64,000 bases of DNA, from positions 90,194,314-90,258,313 of the forward strand of contig CM019827.1 of NCBI GenBank assembly GCA_009763385.1. The letters run 5' to 3'. The DNA is from Coix lacryma-jobi var. lacryma-jobi. Its lineage: Eukaryota; Streptophyta; Magnoliopsida; Poales; Poaceae. The notes beneath the pieces were generated by a model that was not told where the DNA came from, did no database searches, and worked only from the letters and a program-made list of their open reading frames with translations. Both the position numbers and the translations under genes were made by a program. Below, piece after piece: positions 31,695 to 43,612 of this stretch (position 1 is the stretch's first letter; each line of letters opens with the position of its first letter).

Positions 31695-33695
31695 GTCTAT
31701 GCACATTCTCCATCCCGTGATGGTTCGTTGTGGAATCAATTCGTTGTTTTGATTTTTAACGACCGTCATTCCTCCTTTCTTAGGAACTACTTGGACGGGG
31801 CTGACCCACTCGCTGTTTGGAACAGGGTAGATTATGCCCGCGTGCAAGAGCTTCAAGACCTCCTTCTTTACTACTTCTCTCATCGCATTGTTTAGCCTCC
31901 TTTGTGGCTCTCTAGAAGGTGTAGCATCGGGTTCGATCGGAATGCGATGTGTGCCAAGAGCGGGACTAATTCCCTTGAGATCTTGCAATGAATATCCTAA
32001 GATGGATCGGTGTTTTTCGAGGATGGTGATGAGTTTCGAAACTTCTTCCGTTGTAAGTCGATCACTAATGATCACGGGAGTCTCTCTATCACCATTAAGG
32101 AAGGCATACTTAAGCCCAGAAGGAAGTGGCTTAAGCTCTATAGAGGGTTTTGGTGGAGGTTCAGACTCATCCAAGTCTAACGGTTCATCTAAATCAGTGT
32201 CTTCTTCTTGGATGAAGTCATGGGCGTCTTCTTCTAGATCAGGTTGAGAAGTTTCTAGTGAAGATACGGACATCACCTCCTCTATTGGATCAGGCTCGGG
32301 TTTTGGTTCAGCTATCGAATTAACGGAGCCGGCAAAAGGAACTGAAAGATCTAGATCCTTCCCAAGGTGACCCTTAAGGCTCCCTTCATGAAATCCCTCA
32401 ATGAATCTCATGAGTGGGTGCCCAATTAACAAGTCGACCTCGTCTATGTCAAAGACATAGAAGTTTGCGAGGAAGCTAACCTTGTTAATTGTGATAGAAA
32501 TATTATGTGCAATCCCGCATCTCTCGACCAATTTTCCAGAAGGAAGCTTAAGGAATTTATTGGTCGGGTTTAGCGGTTCCTCACCTAGGAGTGCTAACAT
32601 CAACGATTTAGACATTAAATTTACTCCTACAGCGGGATCATAGAGGGAATCTACAGCCGTCTTGTTTATGGCACACGGTATGGATGTGGAACAGGACAGA
32701 AGCTTAACGACATCTAATGATGCTTCAGCCTCCCTGAACCATTCGTTGCTCATAATAGACATGAGCTCTTGGGCAGTCGCCTTAAGGTAACTTGCCTCAA
32801 ACTGGGTTGGCATGTGGTTATTAGGAGCTCTACGGGCTGTGGATCTCTTCTGCACAGGTTGTTTCGAGACATTGCCATAATCGGCGAAAAGATCTGTCTC
32901 GATATTTAGAGGATAATCCAAAGGATGAATTAGTTCTTCCTTTGGAGGAGTAGGTGGTTGTGGTTTAGTTTTGACAGCTTGGGGTATAGGTAAAGGAGTT
33001 TCAGCTGTCGTGGGTTCGTCCCTAGGAGTTTGATCTTCCTCTGGAGTTTCACCATGGTCATCGGTGTAGGGGGTGTTCTTGAGAATGGTCGCAAGGACTT
33101 CCTTACCTTCACTAATGGGTAAATGGAGGAAAGCTCCTTTAGAGACTAAATCAAGGAATTGTGCGGTGTTTTGGCTAAGACCGAGATAGAAATGTTGCAT
33201 AAGGGTTGGCTCGGTTATAGCTAAATCTGGGCCAGGGGATGCTAAGTCTGTAAGTCGAGCCCAGGCTGCACCTAGAGATTCCTTCTCGTCTTGTTTGAAG
33301 TTTAGCAAATCTCTACGAAGACGAGCTACGCGGGATATGGGAAAGTACGTTAAGCAAAACATGGCTTGCAGTTTCTCTCATTCTCCGTTCACACTACCAA
33401 CGTAGCGAGTATACCAGCGTCTAGCTTTTCCTGTTAACGAGAACGGAAATAGCTTCCACTTAAGAGTGACTTGCCTCATCCCTTGGATGTGAATACACGA
33501 ATAAAGTTGTTCGAAATCACGTAGGTGGGTATAAGGATTCTCATCTACATCTCCTGAAATGGGATTCTCCTGAACCATCGCTATGAGACTGGGGTGAAGC
33601 TCATAGCGAACTGCCAAAATGGCATGAGATGAACTAGGCGGCTCCAACTTAGCGCCCGATGGAGCAGCGTAGTCAAAAAGGGTTGTTTGATCCAC
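31695..33695 (-). pseudogene. gag-pro: Ath-D gag and protease
   Basis: Starts at ATG 33695 (MDQTTLFDYAAPS). An Athila-type gag domain (NPYTHLRDFEQLYSCIHIQG; LKWKLFPFSLTGKARRWYT) stops at TGA 33378-33380, which is probably a lost tryptophan codon. The same frame continues (CLTYFPISRVARLRRDLLNF; HFYLGLS). A retropepsin-like segment lies about 32640-32340 (YDPAVGVNLMSKSL, then VLLIGHPLMRF-like IDEVDLLIGHP). After an acidic linker it leads into reverse transcriptase at about 31860 (KLLHAGIIYPVPNSEWVSPV). No zinc knuckle is visible. Confidence 0.85.
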
Positions 33696-33770
33696 ATTGA
33701 TTTATGAAATAAAAGTTCTAATCAAACTATGATAACTTTAACGACTTTGTTCTAGCTAACACAGCTACTG

Positions 33771-33790
33771 TTCCCTGGCAATGGCGCCAG
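33771..33790 (-). other. Ath-D primer-binding site (tRNA-Asp)
   Basis: + strand TTCCCTGGCAATGGCGCCAG, seven bases outside the 5' LTR. Its complement is TGGCGCC... as used by Athila/Tat elements, with two differences from the tRNA-Asp end that I remember. Confidence 0.8.
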
Positions 33791-33797
33791 AAAAGCT

Positions 33798-35336
33798 TGT
33801 TGACACTTCTTAATGCAACCACTAGAGCTAGACTATGGAGCCTAATCCCCGACAACGGCACCAGAGATGCTTGTTGACACCAGAAGTGGCAAATGGATAT
33901 ACCGCAAGCGCATGGTAGTCAATTGTAGCTTTTCACCGGGAGTATTCCAGGTATCGTATTTCCACAGGGAACGTGAAGTGGATTAACAAGAAGTAGGGTC
34001 GTCAAAGGATGATCAAAGGGTATATGATAACTGGGATAGAGAGGTCTTTCTAATATCAATATCTAGTACTGGTTTTCTAAGAGTACTGAGGTTTACCACC
34101 TCGATCCTTACAGGGGGCGAAGAACGAAACAGAAGTTGATTAAAAGGTTTTCCACCTAACAACTACTGAGGCGGCAATGCTGCTACCCAACTATTATTTT
34201 CAACTTGCCTACAACACTTGAGAGGAACTCCAAGCACTGGCTGTGTCTGTCACTCTACCACCAGGCGTCTACACAAGTGCGACAAGAAGTCCACACTGGG
34301 AAGATATAGCCTAGACACCACGTCTACACTAATCTTACTACTCTAAAGCTAAGCTTATTAGGCCTAGAGCACTTCAACAAAGTAAAGCAATGTGCCAAGT
34401 AAAAGAACTGTAAACATAAATTACCAGACCAAAATATTAAATACTAGAAGGACTCAGATGTAACACTTACAAGAAGAATCGCATCCGCTGAGGCGCACCA
34501 TGGAGAAGATTCCCGACAGGCCGGGACTCCTCCATGGAACTCCTCACTCCCTTCCCTCTCTTCTAACACTAAAGCTACTAAGTAGCATTTCTCTCCTTGG
34601 ATGCATACAAATGAAGAACTCTAGGGGGGTATTTATAGCTTGGAGGTGGAGTAGCGGCTACTCCAGTGCCACGTCAGCGATCCGCGTGCTCTCCTTCCTT
34701 GGCCATTGGATCAAACCGCCATGGATGGATGGCCTTGATTTCTTCACATGTGAAACATGTGCAAACAACCAACATTGGATGGGGTTCACCCTGGGGTCGG
34801 CCGACCCAAGCCAATGACAGGTGGGCCCACCACTTTGCTTCTAGAAGGTGCTTGTGTCACCAGGCTGAACAGTGTAGCCAGGGCCCACCAAAGGGGGGTC
34901 GGCCGACCCCCCTATGACAGGGTTGGCCCACCTTCTTCTCTCCCTTGGTGACCCTACTTGTCACGGAGCAAGTCTTGTGGTGATGGTTGCATTTGGTTTC
35001 GGTGTGGACCCATGAATACATGTGCTTCTCATCTTGCACCATTGAGTAAAAGCACATGTTTGATCCAAGGGTTGATATTGGCCTGAGCATGCTTCTCTTG
35101 GATCATGCCATGTCACCTTGGCCGAGGTGGCCACCAAGGTGGGGTCGGCCGACCCCCTTGGTGGGCCCACCTGGCCTCATTTTGTTCATTTTGGCATCTC
35201 CTACAAGTTCACAAGCTAATAGTACATGTGGAACTTATTAGTGATAAATATGCTCATGATATGCTATACTTCCTTGAAACCGAGGCCTGTTGACGGTATT
35301 TTGATAAGGTAAAACATGTTATAACTTCCGTCAACA
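33798..35336 (-). repeat. Ath-D 5' LTR, 1539 bp
   Basis: Collinear with 24600-26148. Shares the three GGTCGGCCGACC palindromes (about 34793, 34895, 35141) and the internal PBS-like motif (33846-33865). Followed by the GGCAG target copy. Confidence 0.92.
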
Positions 35337-35341
35337 GGCAG

Positions 35342-36332
35342 GCAGGGCCTGATCGACCTGGCATGACCGTGGGCAGCTATAGCTTGAGCGACCTGGCACT
35401 GAGATAACCCCCGGTGTAGAAGGGTCCATGGCCATCCCGCGCGTTGTGTTCTCGAATTTCCTGAGTGGCAGCTTACGACTGCCATGGCCGGATGTGTCGG
35501 GCGAGTGTTTGACATTTTATCCCCAACTGTGTAGGAATCCATTATAATCGCCTTCGCTCCTGGACAGTGAGTAATTGACTGTAGATCATTACCCGTAGAA
35601 CTTATGGAACTAAAGATGGTTATGGTATAGAATCTGAAAGGCTATTGATGAAATAGTCACTCTTGCTTGAATAATTAGTCAAGTGCTTGTTATAGTTCAG
35701 GTGCAAACCTAGTAAGGTAGAATTAACTATAAATGTGACTGCCAACACCTAAGTTAAGTTTATTTATAAAAGAGCTTTCATGCAAATGGTGTATAGCCAA
35801 CCCCACGTATAGCGTACGTGATCCTTGGTGTCTCATTATTTCTGGTTTATGACGGGTAAGTCTAGCTGAGTACCTTCTTGTACTCAGGGTTCTATTCCCT
35901 TGTTGTTGCAGATGGACAGTGCTTCTTTGGCTACTGTGCGAACTGCCTGTACCCGGTTACGAAAGATGACTAGATCATGGGCATGGTCGCTTCTTATCTT
36001 ACCTGATGTTTTTGTGGACCTGATCAGGCTGATGGCACCGTATTGAGAACCAACTGAACATATGTTTAAAACTATGTTGCTTCCGCTACTGTTTCCAAAC
36101 TACGGTTTGTAATATTGTTTCGTACTCCGATGTATTTGAACAATGTGAAAACTGTGGTCTAACTTGTGGACATGTTCGCTGAACTATTACAATCTTGGCT
36201 GAAGTTAAAATGATTTGAAATCCTTCGAGATTTTCGGACTACCGGGTTTGTACGAGCTTAAGTACATGATGATCTTTGCGAAAGCAGAGGTTTCGGTGCT
36301 TAATCTGGTATAAATTGGTCGGTTCTGTCACA
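35342..36332 (+). repeat. Tek-1 3' LTR, right part (991 bp)
   Basis: Continues the LTR broken at 24599 and ends TGTCACA. Aligns with 55230-56210 of the solo LTR, including CTTGTTGTTGCAGATGG, which may be a splice acceptor or an element RNA feature. Confidence 0.9.
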
Positions 36333-36589
36333 CATACGTAGGGTGATCTTATCTCCAAATGTGAAGAAACTTAATTAAGATTAAAAATTACTCCCTTTAT
36401 TTTAAATTACAAGTCATTTTAGTTTTTCTAGGTACACACAAAAACAATGTATTTAGAAAAGTCAAAATGACAATTTAGCCACTGCTCTCTATACTACATG
36501 AAGCTTGGAAGATGTCAATCATAGAACTTTCTTTCAATTAGTTCATGTTTCACTAACTTATATATGGGGTTGGCTTGGCGCCTAACATT
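36333..36589. other. Non-LTR flank with Stowaway-like end
   Basis: Between Tek-1 and CACTA-1. CTCCCTTTATTTTAAATTAC at 36389 preceded by TA resembles one Stowaway terminus; the opposite end is not seen, so it is a truncated MITE. Nothing else is recognised. Confidence 0.5.
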
Positions 36590-36929
36590 CACTACTATAA
36601 AAAATCTTTTGCGAGGTGGTTGAAAAAGGCCTCCAGGGCGAGCAGGCAGTTCAACCACCTCGGTTAATGCCTCGGATTAACTGAGACAAATATTTTTTAT
36701 TAACTGAGATGGTCATAATCATCCGTCTCGCAAAATCAATTTACGGAGATGGTTAAAAAATAACTGTCTCCTAAAATCTATAAACCGAGGCGGGCGTTAT
36801 AAGTGGTCCGCCTCTAAAATAGCTTCATTTTTGAAGGCAGACCACCTCCTAAATAGCCTGCCTCGATAAAAGGCCAGAGGCCCAAACTCGGCCCTTTATC
36901 TACCAAGGCTATATATTCCACGGTTAGTG

Positions 36930-37560
36930 GGTTTCGTAAATGGCCCAATGCCCTCTCAGCGCTGGCACCACCCCTTAGCCTCTCTCTCTCTCTCTCTCCT
37001 CCTCTCGATTCTCTCTTCGTCCCACTACCTCACACCCTACTTTTCCTCTCTTGGACCACCCCGCCTCTCCAATCTCTCTCTACATCTCTTCCTCCCCTCC
37101 CTTCTAGGGCTCTCCTTTAGCAAGTGGCCAGCAGATTAAGCGAGTGGCCGGATCAAGGCTCTCCCTTAGCGACTGGCCGAAGGATCTAGCACTCTCCAGT
37201 AGCAGTGGAGGTGGTGGCCTATGAGTAGAGGCGGCTCCACACGGATCTCCTCCTCCACCATGCACCCTGGGTGGCTCTCCTCCTTCTCCTCCACGCACTA
37301 GTCTCTAGGCGGATCCTCTCCTCTAAACATCTAGAGTGAGCGGCTCTGATGGGCTCGAGTGGCGGATTTGGGCGGATCCTCTCCTCTACGCACGGATTTG
37401 GTGGAGGCGTTGGCAAGGCGCGGGCGATGGCGCCGAGCGAGCTGCGGCGGCGCCACAGGGCGAGTTGTTGGTACGGCGGCGGTGACCCTAGATGGGTGTT
37501 TGCTTTTACTAACATCACTACTAGGCTAACTCAGTATGATGCCAGCAAAGCTCTATAGTA
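36930..37560 (+). other. GC-rich gene-like cargo in CACTA-1
   Basis: A CT-rich leader (36980-37110) followed by a GC-rich stretch with short frames, for example ATG at 37349 (MGSSGGFGRILSSTHGFGGG) to 37558. It resembles a plant 5' UTR and first exon and differs in composition from the rest of the element. It could be a captured gene fragment; no family is recognised. Confidence 0.35.
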
Positions 37561-37917
37561 AATATTAACTTGATGACTTGGTATATAAATATATCCACCC
37601 AAATGTATGTCTACATCTGTTAGCACTACTTAACTAGGTTCTCATGCCCAGTAACAATGCCACAAATGTTTATAGACACTTATACATGAAATAATATACA
37701 GATTAAAGGTATCCGCAAGCCCACATATAATATATAGCACTTTAACTAGAAATGTTCTAGGTGCCATAGTTTATATTCTTCCTTGGGAAGGAATAGTGTA
37801 AGCACAACTGATATAGGTAACTTCAGTAATAAATTGATATTGATAGCCTTGTACTTATGATATGGAAATAACCATAACGGATCCTCTACTCTCAACAGGA
37901 GTAGGCCATGCGATAAA

Positions 37918-38140
37918 CACTACTGGAAACTTGAAATTCCCAGACCAACGTCAGGGAAAACTAGAATTACCCTGTCGAGCTAGCCCTGATGGTATTTTTA
38001 TTTTCCGTGACGGTAATTGCACCGTAAGAAATTTCATGGTGATATTTTTATTTTTATGACGATACGTACATTTTCATGATGATATTTTTATTTTCCCTGA
38101 CGGTAGTGCACTGTAAGAGAATTTCAAGTTTCCAGTAGTG
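37918..38140. mobile_element. 223-bp CACTA-type MITE, TSD AAA
   Basis: CACTACTGGAAACTTGAAAT at the left mirrors the right end, whose reverse complement is CACTACTGGAAACTTGAAAT. AAA flanks both ends (37915-37917, 38141-38143). The interior has repeated GATGGTATTTTTATTTTCC-like units. Confidence 0.9.
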
Positions 38141-38880
38141 AAATATAATATGAATAGTAAATGATAAATAAATGAACACTCAGAGTTAGCATGACCTCTT
38201 TAGAAATTAGAGAGATATAACTCCTATGTCATTCCTACTTACAAGTCAAAACATACTATGATTAGTGCAATTATACTTAATAATTATGGCATAGAGTATA
38301 TCTATATCTACACATAAGGGACACCACTAAATAGAAGATTAGGGACATAGCATGTCTCCTCTTGCAATTGGGTCCTACCTATCCTATATTTGGAGAGTGG
38401 GCTACAAAGGACTCAACGATAATGTCATAATCGCGATCTACCACATGGTCCAAGATATAGGGTGCAACCGCGCAGGTAAACAACATATAAGCACCACACT
38501 TACACAATGTCAACCACTCACCCCACCCATTATGATGGAGTGAGCGCTATACAATCCTATGTGTGAATATAATGATAAACTAGGTATACTAAGCATATAA
38601 TCAAACTAGATGATCAACATTGCAACTAAGAACATGAATAATGTAAAGAATAATGTCATACCAGTTGTAACTAGATCACATGAATTAATGAAAAAGATAC
38701 AAGAGAGGATACAAAAGCTTTACCATGTCATGCTATTGACACGATCCAGAGTCCAAGCGGATGGCTTGCCTCTCTCTAGATCTAAACTAGCTAGCTATGC
38801 CCTAATATGGTGGAGCTAAGGTTCTTCAGTAGATGTCTCTGACTTAAATGACTTGGGATGCCTCAGGCCAGGGGTGGAGG

Positions 38881-38883
<3 letters not shown>

Positions 38884-38957
<74 letters not shown>
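38884..38957. repeat. (TA)n microsatellite, about 37 units
   Basis: A pure TA run of 74 bases. Confidence 0.97.
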
Positions 38958-38959
<2 letters not shown>

Positions 38960-39760
38960 AGGATGGAGCCACGGCAACCTTGGATCAAACCAACCATATT
39001 CAATGGCGTGGATGCAATCTCCATGACGGTTAGCAATCAACCAAACAAGGTGGAGGGTGACAGATAGGCCCAGGAGCCAACCGGTTTGCAAGTGGGGCCT
39101 ACCAGCCCCACCTGGTGGTCACCCGCCCTCTACTTCATCGAGGTGGTTTCTGGTCTCTTCTAGAACTTTCCTACATCGGTGCTGCGATGGTTTTCAGATA
39201 AATAATCTAACATCTAGGTCCATATTGATTGTTTTTAGGATAACCCCTACAGAAATATAGTTTTACCAAAACTTGTGGAATTTGTTAGTTTAAACCCTAA
39301 ACCTTCATTGGTGATTCATTTTGTACCCTTTTCGAGTCTTTGTTGACAATTTAAAATGGTTGTTAACTACCGTCAATAATGAGCACAGTGAGCCTTGATG
39401 GGCTCGACAGGCGTGTCTAGGGTTTTTTTCTTTTATTTTGTTTTTCATTAGATTTACCGAGGCGGACACCAAACCATCTCAAAAAATGTCACATTAACTG
39501 TGACCTTTGATCCGAGGCGGTTGCCAAAACCGTCTGAGTAAAGCGTTTTTACCAGCCTTGGTAAAGATTATTATAGTAGTGATTGACACTAATAATAACT
39601 ATAGACAAAGAAGTGTGCCTAGAAAAAAAGATTGGCGGACAAAATGGTTACCACAGTTTTGGATTTGGTAGATAAAAGGGTCAATAAGATGAATGTCACA
39701 TTTATTTTTTAACAGTCATGTGGGGAGGGGGAGGCATCCTCATCTGATTATATTACTGTT

Positions 39761-40070
39761 TTGTTTAGTTTGTGGGTGAAATGTTTTGGATATTTGGACA
39801 CTAATTTAGTCTATTAAAAAAAGACTAATAAGAAAACACATTGCATATTTCGTCTAGAAACGACGAATTATTAAGACTAATTAATCCGTCACTACTGCAT
39901 GTTTAATATAACACAACATTGTTAAATTATAGACTAATTAGGCTTAAAAATTTTCTCGTAAAGTTATTGTAATTTGTATAATTAGTTATTTTTAGTGTAT
40001 ATTTAATATCTATACATGTGTTAAACATTCAACTGATGAGTGAAAAGTTTTTGAGTAAAAACTAAACAAG
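39761..40070. mobile_element. MITE with TTGTTTAGTTT terminal inverted repeats
   Basis: Left TTGTTTAGTTTGTGGGTGAA mirrors right ...GAGTAAAAACTAAACAAG. The internal segment GACTAATTAATCCGTCACTA and TATAGACTAATTAGGC are familiar from an abundant grass MITE. Superfamily not assigned with certainty (PIF/Harbinger or hAT). The stretches 39585-39760 and 40071-40173 beside it show nothing recognisable. Confidence 0.65.
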
Positions 40071-40195
40071 ATCTATATGTGACCAAGGGCTGGTATGGAA
40101 CCAATGGAAACATACACCTAAGAAATTGACAGACTAGTATTTAAGGATCCAACAGTACTGCATGCAAAATATGCGTCACTATAGGGAACGTTGCC

Positions 40196-40745
40196 TTCGC
40201 CGAGTGCTGGCTGCACTCGGCGAAGGCCCTCTCGCACTCGGCGAAAGGCACTCGGCGAAGAAATTATCGGCAACGATTTCTTCGCCGAGTGCCAAATATC
40301 GGGCACTCGGCGAAGGCTTCGCCGAGAGCCAGGTCAGCACTCGGCGAAGCAAACGGGATCCGTCACTTGACAGCCTCTTCGCCGAGTGCCAGCCTACGTG
40401 GCACTCGGCGAAGAGGGCCCCTTTGCAGAGCGCCACGTGGCCGGCACTCGGCGAAGAGGGCCTCTTTGCCGAGTGCCAAGTAGGCCGGCACTCGGCGAAG
40501 AGGGCCTCTTTGCCGAGTGCCACGTAGGCCGGCACTCGGCGAAGAGGGCCCCTTTGCAGAGCGCCACGTGGTCGGCACTCGACGAAGATGGCCCCTTTGC
40601 CGAGTGCCACATAGGCCGGCACTCGGCCAAGGGGCCCCCTTTGCCGAGTGTCATAGTCAGGCACTCGGCGAAGAGGCCGAGCTGAGCAAAAATTTGCCCA
40701 GCTTTGCCGAGTGCCATGACCTCTTTGCCGAGTGTGGCACTCAGC
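40196..40745. repeat. CACTA-2 left subterminal repeats
   Basis: Many alternating GCCGAGTGCC and GGCACTCGGC(G/C)AAGAGG units in both orientations; likely binding sites for the TNPA-like protein. ORFs on both strands here are by-products of the repeats. Confidence 0.92.
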
Positions 40746-41038
40746 AAAGCTGGGAAAAATGAAATTTTTTTTCTATTTTCATTTCCCTAAATAGAAAACA
40801 TATCACACATTCATATTCCATTTCAGACAAATATCACATGCATATATATCACACATCCATAACATACATATCCATTTCAAACAAATATCACATGTTCAGT
40901 CTCCATGCATCACAAGCTCACAAGTTTATCACAAGTCCACAGTTCACAAGTCCGGCACTCGGCACTCCTCAACAAGTCCACAAGTTCACAAGTCCATCAC
41001 ATCCATCTCACAAGTCCATCACAAATCTAAGTCGGCCA

Positions 41039-42479
41039 TCACTGCTCACCTTGGTGCTCAGAATGTGAAGAACCCCCACCTTGCCCCGCGTCCCACAACC
41101 CACCCGAAGGACCACCTTGCCAACCTTGCCACACGAGCGGCGGAGGTCCAGATGGGCCACCTGGTGTAACCCTGACTAACGGAGGAGGGTACCTGGCCAC
41201 CCATAGGGGGAGGAGGGCCACCGGGGAGCCACCCAGGCTGCGGAGGAGGGCCACCAGTGATCTGCAGAGTGTGCGGAGGAAGGCCAGGTTGAGGAGTCAG
41301 TGTCGAACCCTCCGACTGTGAGTGCACAAAGGAGAAGCAAATTCGTTAGCACCTGGGGGACAGCCGTAAAAGTTAATGAAATATAAACAACTTTATATAC
41401 TCACCGGAGTCTCTGTCGTAGGAGTAACAGAAGGCACAAAAGGAGTGAGCAGCGAGGGAGGCACGACAACACCCGGGATGTTCACGCTCCCAAAGAAGTG
41501 AGCTATGTCCTGCGTCCTCTGCGCCTCCCGCTGCTGGACGGCCAGTAAGTCGCGACGATGGGCCGCCGCCTCATCCTCGTGCATGACCTGCAACCTCTGC
41601 ATCTGATCCGCCTGGGCCTGCATCTGGGCCTGCAAAATTCGTCTCATAAGGTTTAAACAATGCAAAGACAAGGTATATGTGTAAAAGCAATGAACGACGA
41701 ATAGAACAAGTACTTACCTGAAGTGCTGCCATCATCTGCTGTGACGTCGGCTGCCGAGGTCGTATGGGTAAGGTTTAAACAATGCAAAGACAAGGTATAT
41801 GTGTAAAAGCAATGAACGACGAATAGAACAAGTACTTACCTGAAGTGTTGCCATCATCTGCTGTGAGGTCGGCTGTCGAGGTCGTATGGGGACGGAGGAG
41901 CTCGTGCTGGCAGCTCGAATCTCAGCGAGGTTGGGAACAGAGGACGAGTCAACTGCGCTGTTGGCTATCCAGTACCGGCCGTGCTGCTTCCCTCCTCCCA
42001 GCCTCATCACCAGGTCTGTATCTAGGGGCTGGGTGGCCGGATCGAAGTCCTCCCCATGGTGCTCGCGAGCCGCAGTGGTGTACTCGGTGACCTTGGTGTA
42101 GGCGTTCGTGTTGGTGAACGCCTCGGGCCCGGCGTTTGGGTTGTACTGCGTGCTCGCTGCAGTCGCCTTGCCCTGGTGCGACAAGTGGTAGGCCTTGAAA
42201 GGGAGGCACTCGTCACCACCATGCGACTGGGACTGCGAGGAAAACACAGATGATTACAAGTAATGAGTAATTGAGTGTTAGAATAAAAAAAACAGTAGAC
42301 CATACCCATCTTTCGGCGTACGCAGCGAGGCTAAGGTTGGCTTGGTGGTGTGGCACCCCACGCATCTGCAGGCGGCAGTCTCGGCGGGCACTGTGCCTCT
42401 CGTACCACTCGTCCGATCTCCACTTGTCCACAATGGCCACCTAGCAGTCTACGTGATTGGCGCACCAACCAGGACAGAA
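41039..42479 (-). pseudogene. CACTA-2 TNPA-like gene, four likely exons, W-to-stop and frameshift
   Basis: Regulatory and DNA-binding protein of CACTA elements (plant transposon protein type), not the catalytic transposase. Likely minus-strand exons, joined by consensus GT/AG sites: 42479-42306, 42232-41840, 41629-41405 and 41315-41039. The first carries FCPGWCANHVDC, a TAG stop (42441-42443), then WRSDEWYERHSARRD and GVPHHQANLSLAAYAERW. The second has QYNPNAGPEAFTNTN, GEDFDPATQPLD and GGGKQHGRYWIANSAVD. The third is a coiled coil (QAQMQAQADQMQRLQ). The last is Gly/Pro-rich and changes frame near 41160 before ending GGGSSHSEHQGEQ. Further 5' exons may exist. Confidence 0.75.
41649..41892. repeat. 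122-bp tandem duplication across an exon-intron border in the TNPA-like gene
   Basis: GTTTAAACAATGCAAAGACA starts at 41651 and again at 41773. Each copy contains the intron end and the last part of exon 2 with its GTAAGT donor. The inner copy lacks a convincing acceptor and is probably intronic. Confidence 0.85.
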
Positions 42480-42999
42480 CTGCAAGACAATAAGTATTTA
42501 ACATGTTAGAAGAGCCGCTAAGTGATGGATGGACCAATCAGTATCACATGTTGACATATCCAGGTTTGTAAGCATCGTACGTGACAACTTGCTCGAAACT
42601 TTCTCAGATTTTTTTCTCGGCATACGCATATGATGTAACAACATCTCGCCAAGTTTCGCGATTTTCGGAATTCATTTGCATTTTCTATAATTAAAAAACC
42701 GTCCGCACATAATTTGGAGACGTTGCCCCGTGAGCACGTTGATCGAAATATCAGGTCAGGTTTTGGATTTGGCCTCAACATACGATTAAGAACAAGAATA
42801 ATATTTTTTAAATCATGAAAATCCATTATTCGATGCACCCGCAGTTCAAACTTGCGTCTTCCGAGAAAATTCAAGAAAACAAAATAAAGTCAAAAAATAT
42901 AATGAAAAGTTTTGAAAAAGTATCAAATTTGAACGTGTTGGCCATAGTACTGTCGGGACGACCCACAAAAAATTTGGTGTCCAAAATTCAAAAAAAAAC

Positions 43000-43612
43000 T
43001 TTGCCGAGTGCCACGTGGCCGGCACTCGGCGAAGATCCCCTCTTTGCCGAGTGCCAGCCACGTGGCACTCGGCGAAGAACAGCCCACGTGTCAAACAACA
43101 GGGCCACACGCTTTGCCGAGTGCCACGTGGCTGGCACTCGGCAAAAAGGGATCTTCGCCGAGTGCCAGCCACGTGGCACTCGGCGAAGAATAGCCAACGT
43201 GATTTGCCGAGAAAAGCCGAGTGCCAGCCCCGTGGCACTCGGCGAAGAACAGCCCACGTGTCAAACAACGGGGCCACACGCTTTGCCGAGTGCCACGTGG
43301 CTGGCACTCGGCAAAAAGGGGTCTTCGCCGAGTGCCAGACGGCGGGCACTCGGCAAAGGAGACGGCCCTGGATGCCGTCTGGGCCGCGACACGTTGCCGA
43401 GTGCTCGGTTTTGCCGAGTGTTTAACACTCGGCAAAGAGGACCCTTCGTCGAGTGCTTTTCGTTGCCGAGTGCGCAACACTCGATAAATCATTCTTTGCC
43501 TTGTGCTCTGTCTTCGCCGAGTGCCAGGTTACCGGCACTCGGCAAAGAGGCTGTTTGCCGAGTGCCCGAGATTTGGCACTCGGCAAACTCGCACGCACTC
43601 GGCGAAGATCGT
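43000..43612. repeat. CACTA-2 right subterminal repeats
   Basis: The same GCCGAGTGCC/GGCACTCGGC units, arranged here around longer duplicated blocks: CAGCCCACGTGTCAAACAAC recurs at about 43080 and 43250. Confidence 0.92.

Larger units (their letters stand above)
24600..35336 (-). mobile_element. Ath-D: complete Athila-like Ty3/gypsy element, reverse strand, TSD GGCAG
   Basis: Two LTRs (24600-26148 and 33798-35336) flank a reverse-strand internal region with a tRNA-Asp-type primer-binding site, gag-pol, an accessory ORF and a polypurine tract. The five bases GGCAG at 24595-24599 repeat at 35337-35341, a perfect target duplication. It interrupts the Tek-1 3' LTR: the sequences on either side rejoin to match 55200-55230 of the solo LTR. 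The LTRs differ by a scatter of substitutions and a 12-base indel, so it is older than Cop-A but younger than its host LTR. The phrase GKTCHLPVELEH in integrase and FMD.FSVYG in the polymerase are characteristic of Athila. Confidence 0.93.
15706..36332 (+). mobile_element. Tek-1: Del/Tekay-type chromovirus (Ty3/gypsy), 5' LTR missing
   Basis: Order on the + strand: ORF ahead of gag, gag, protease, reverse transcriptase, RNase H, integrase, chromodomain-like tail, polypurine tract, then a 3' LTR. The LTR is 4.25 kb once the 10.74 kb Ath-D insertion and duplicated target are removed. Order RT-RH-IN with a C-terminal chromodomain defines chromoviruses. The long LTR and gag features (SRNIEALLREN-like, KDFLDTKPPIF) point to Del/Tekay. 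No 5' LTR or primer-binding site precedes 15706, where reversed Ath-E sequence ends abruptly, so the 5' end was deleted or displaced. Confidence 0.88.
37618..39378 (-). repeat. Diverged Athila-type LTR (probably solo) inside CACTA-1
   Basis: + strand start TGTTAGCACTACTTAAC resembles the Ath-D terminus. A PBS-like CCCAGTAACAATGCCACAAA follows 27 bases inside, then GTATCCGCAAGC like the Ath-D LTR. The far end CTACCGTCAATA is like CCGTCAACA. No target duplication is visible. It contains the nested MITE and the TA repeat. Confidence 0.55.
36590..39581. mobile_element. CACTA-1: non-autonomous CACTA transposon, 2992 bp, TSD ATT
   Basis: Left end CACTACTATAAAAAATCTTT. The right end in reverse complement reads CACTACTATAATAATCTTTA. 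ATT flanks both sides (36587-36589 and 39582-39584), the 3-bp duplication expected for CACTA/En-Spm. Subterminal repeats of GAGGCGGTTG/CAACCACCTC type occur near both ends. There is no transposase ORF. The interior holds a GC-rich gene-like block (36930-37560), a nested LTR fragment and a nested MITE. Confidence 0.88.

Noticed and set aside
24595..35341. Reading the Ath-D LTR start as the inner TGTTGACACC (24674 / 33872)
   Set aside because: The GGCAG target duplication matches only if the LTR starts at the outer TGTTGACACTTC, so the inner site is inside the LTR.
38816..39091. ORF with a long Ile-Tyr repeat
   Set aside because: Translation of the TA microsatellite.
40162..40762. ORFs on both strands rich in ALGE/RRVP/AECH repeats
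   Set aside because: They are translations of the CACTA-2 subterminal repeats. The same is true at 42815-43639.
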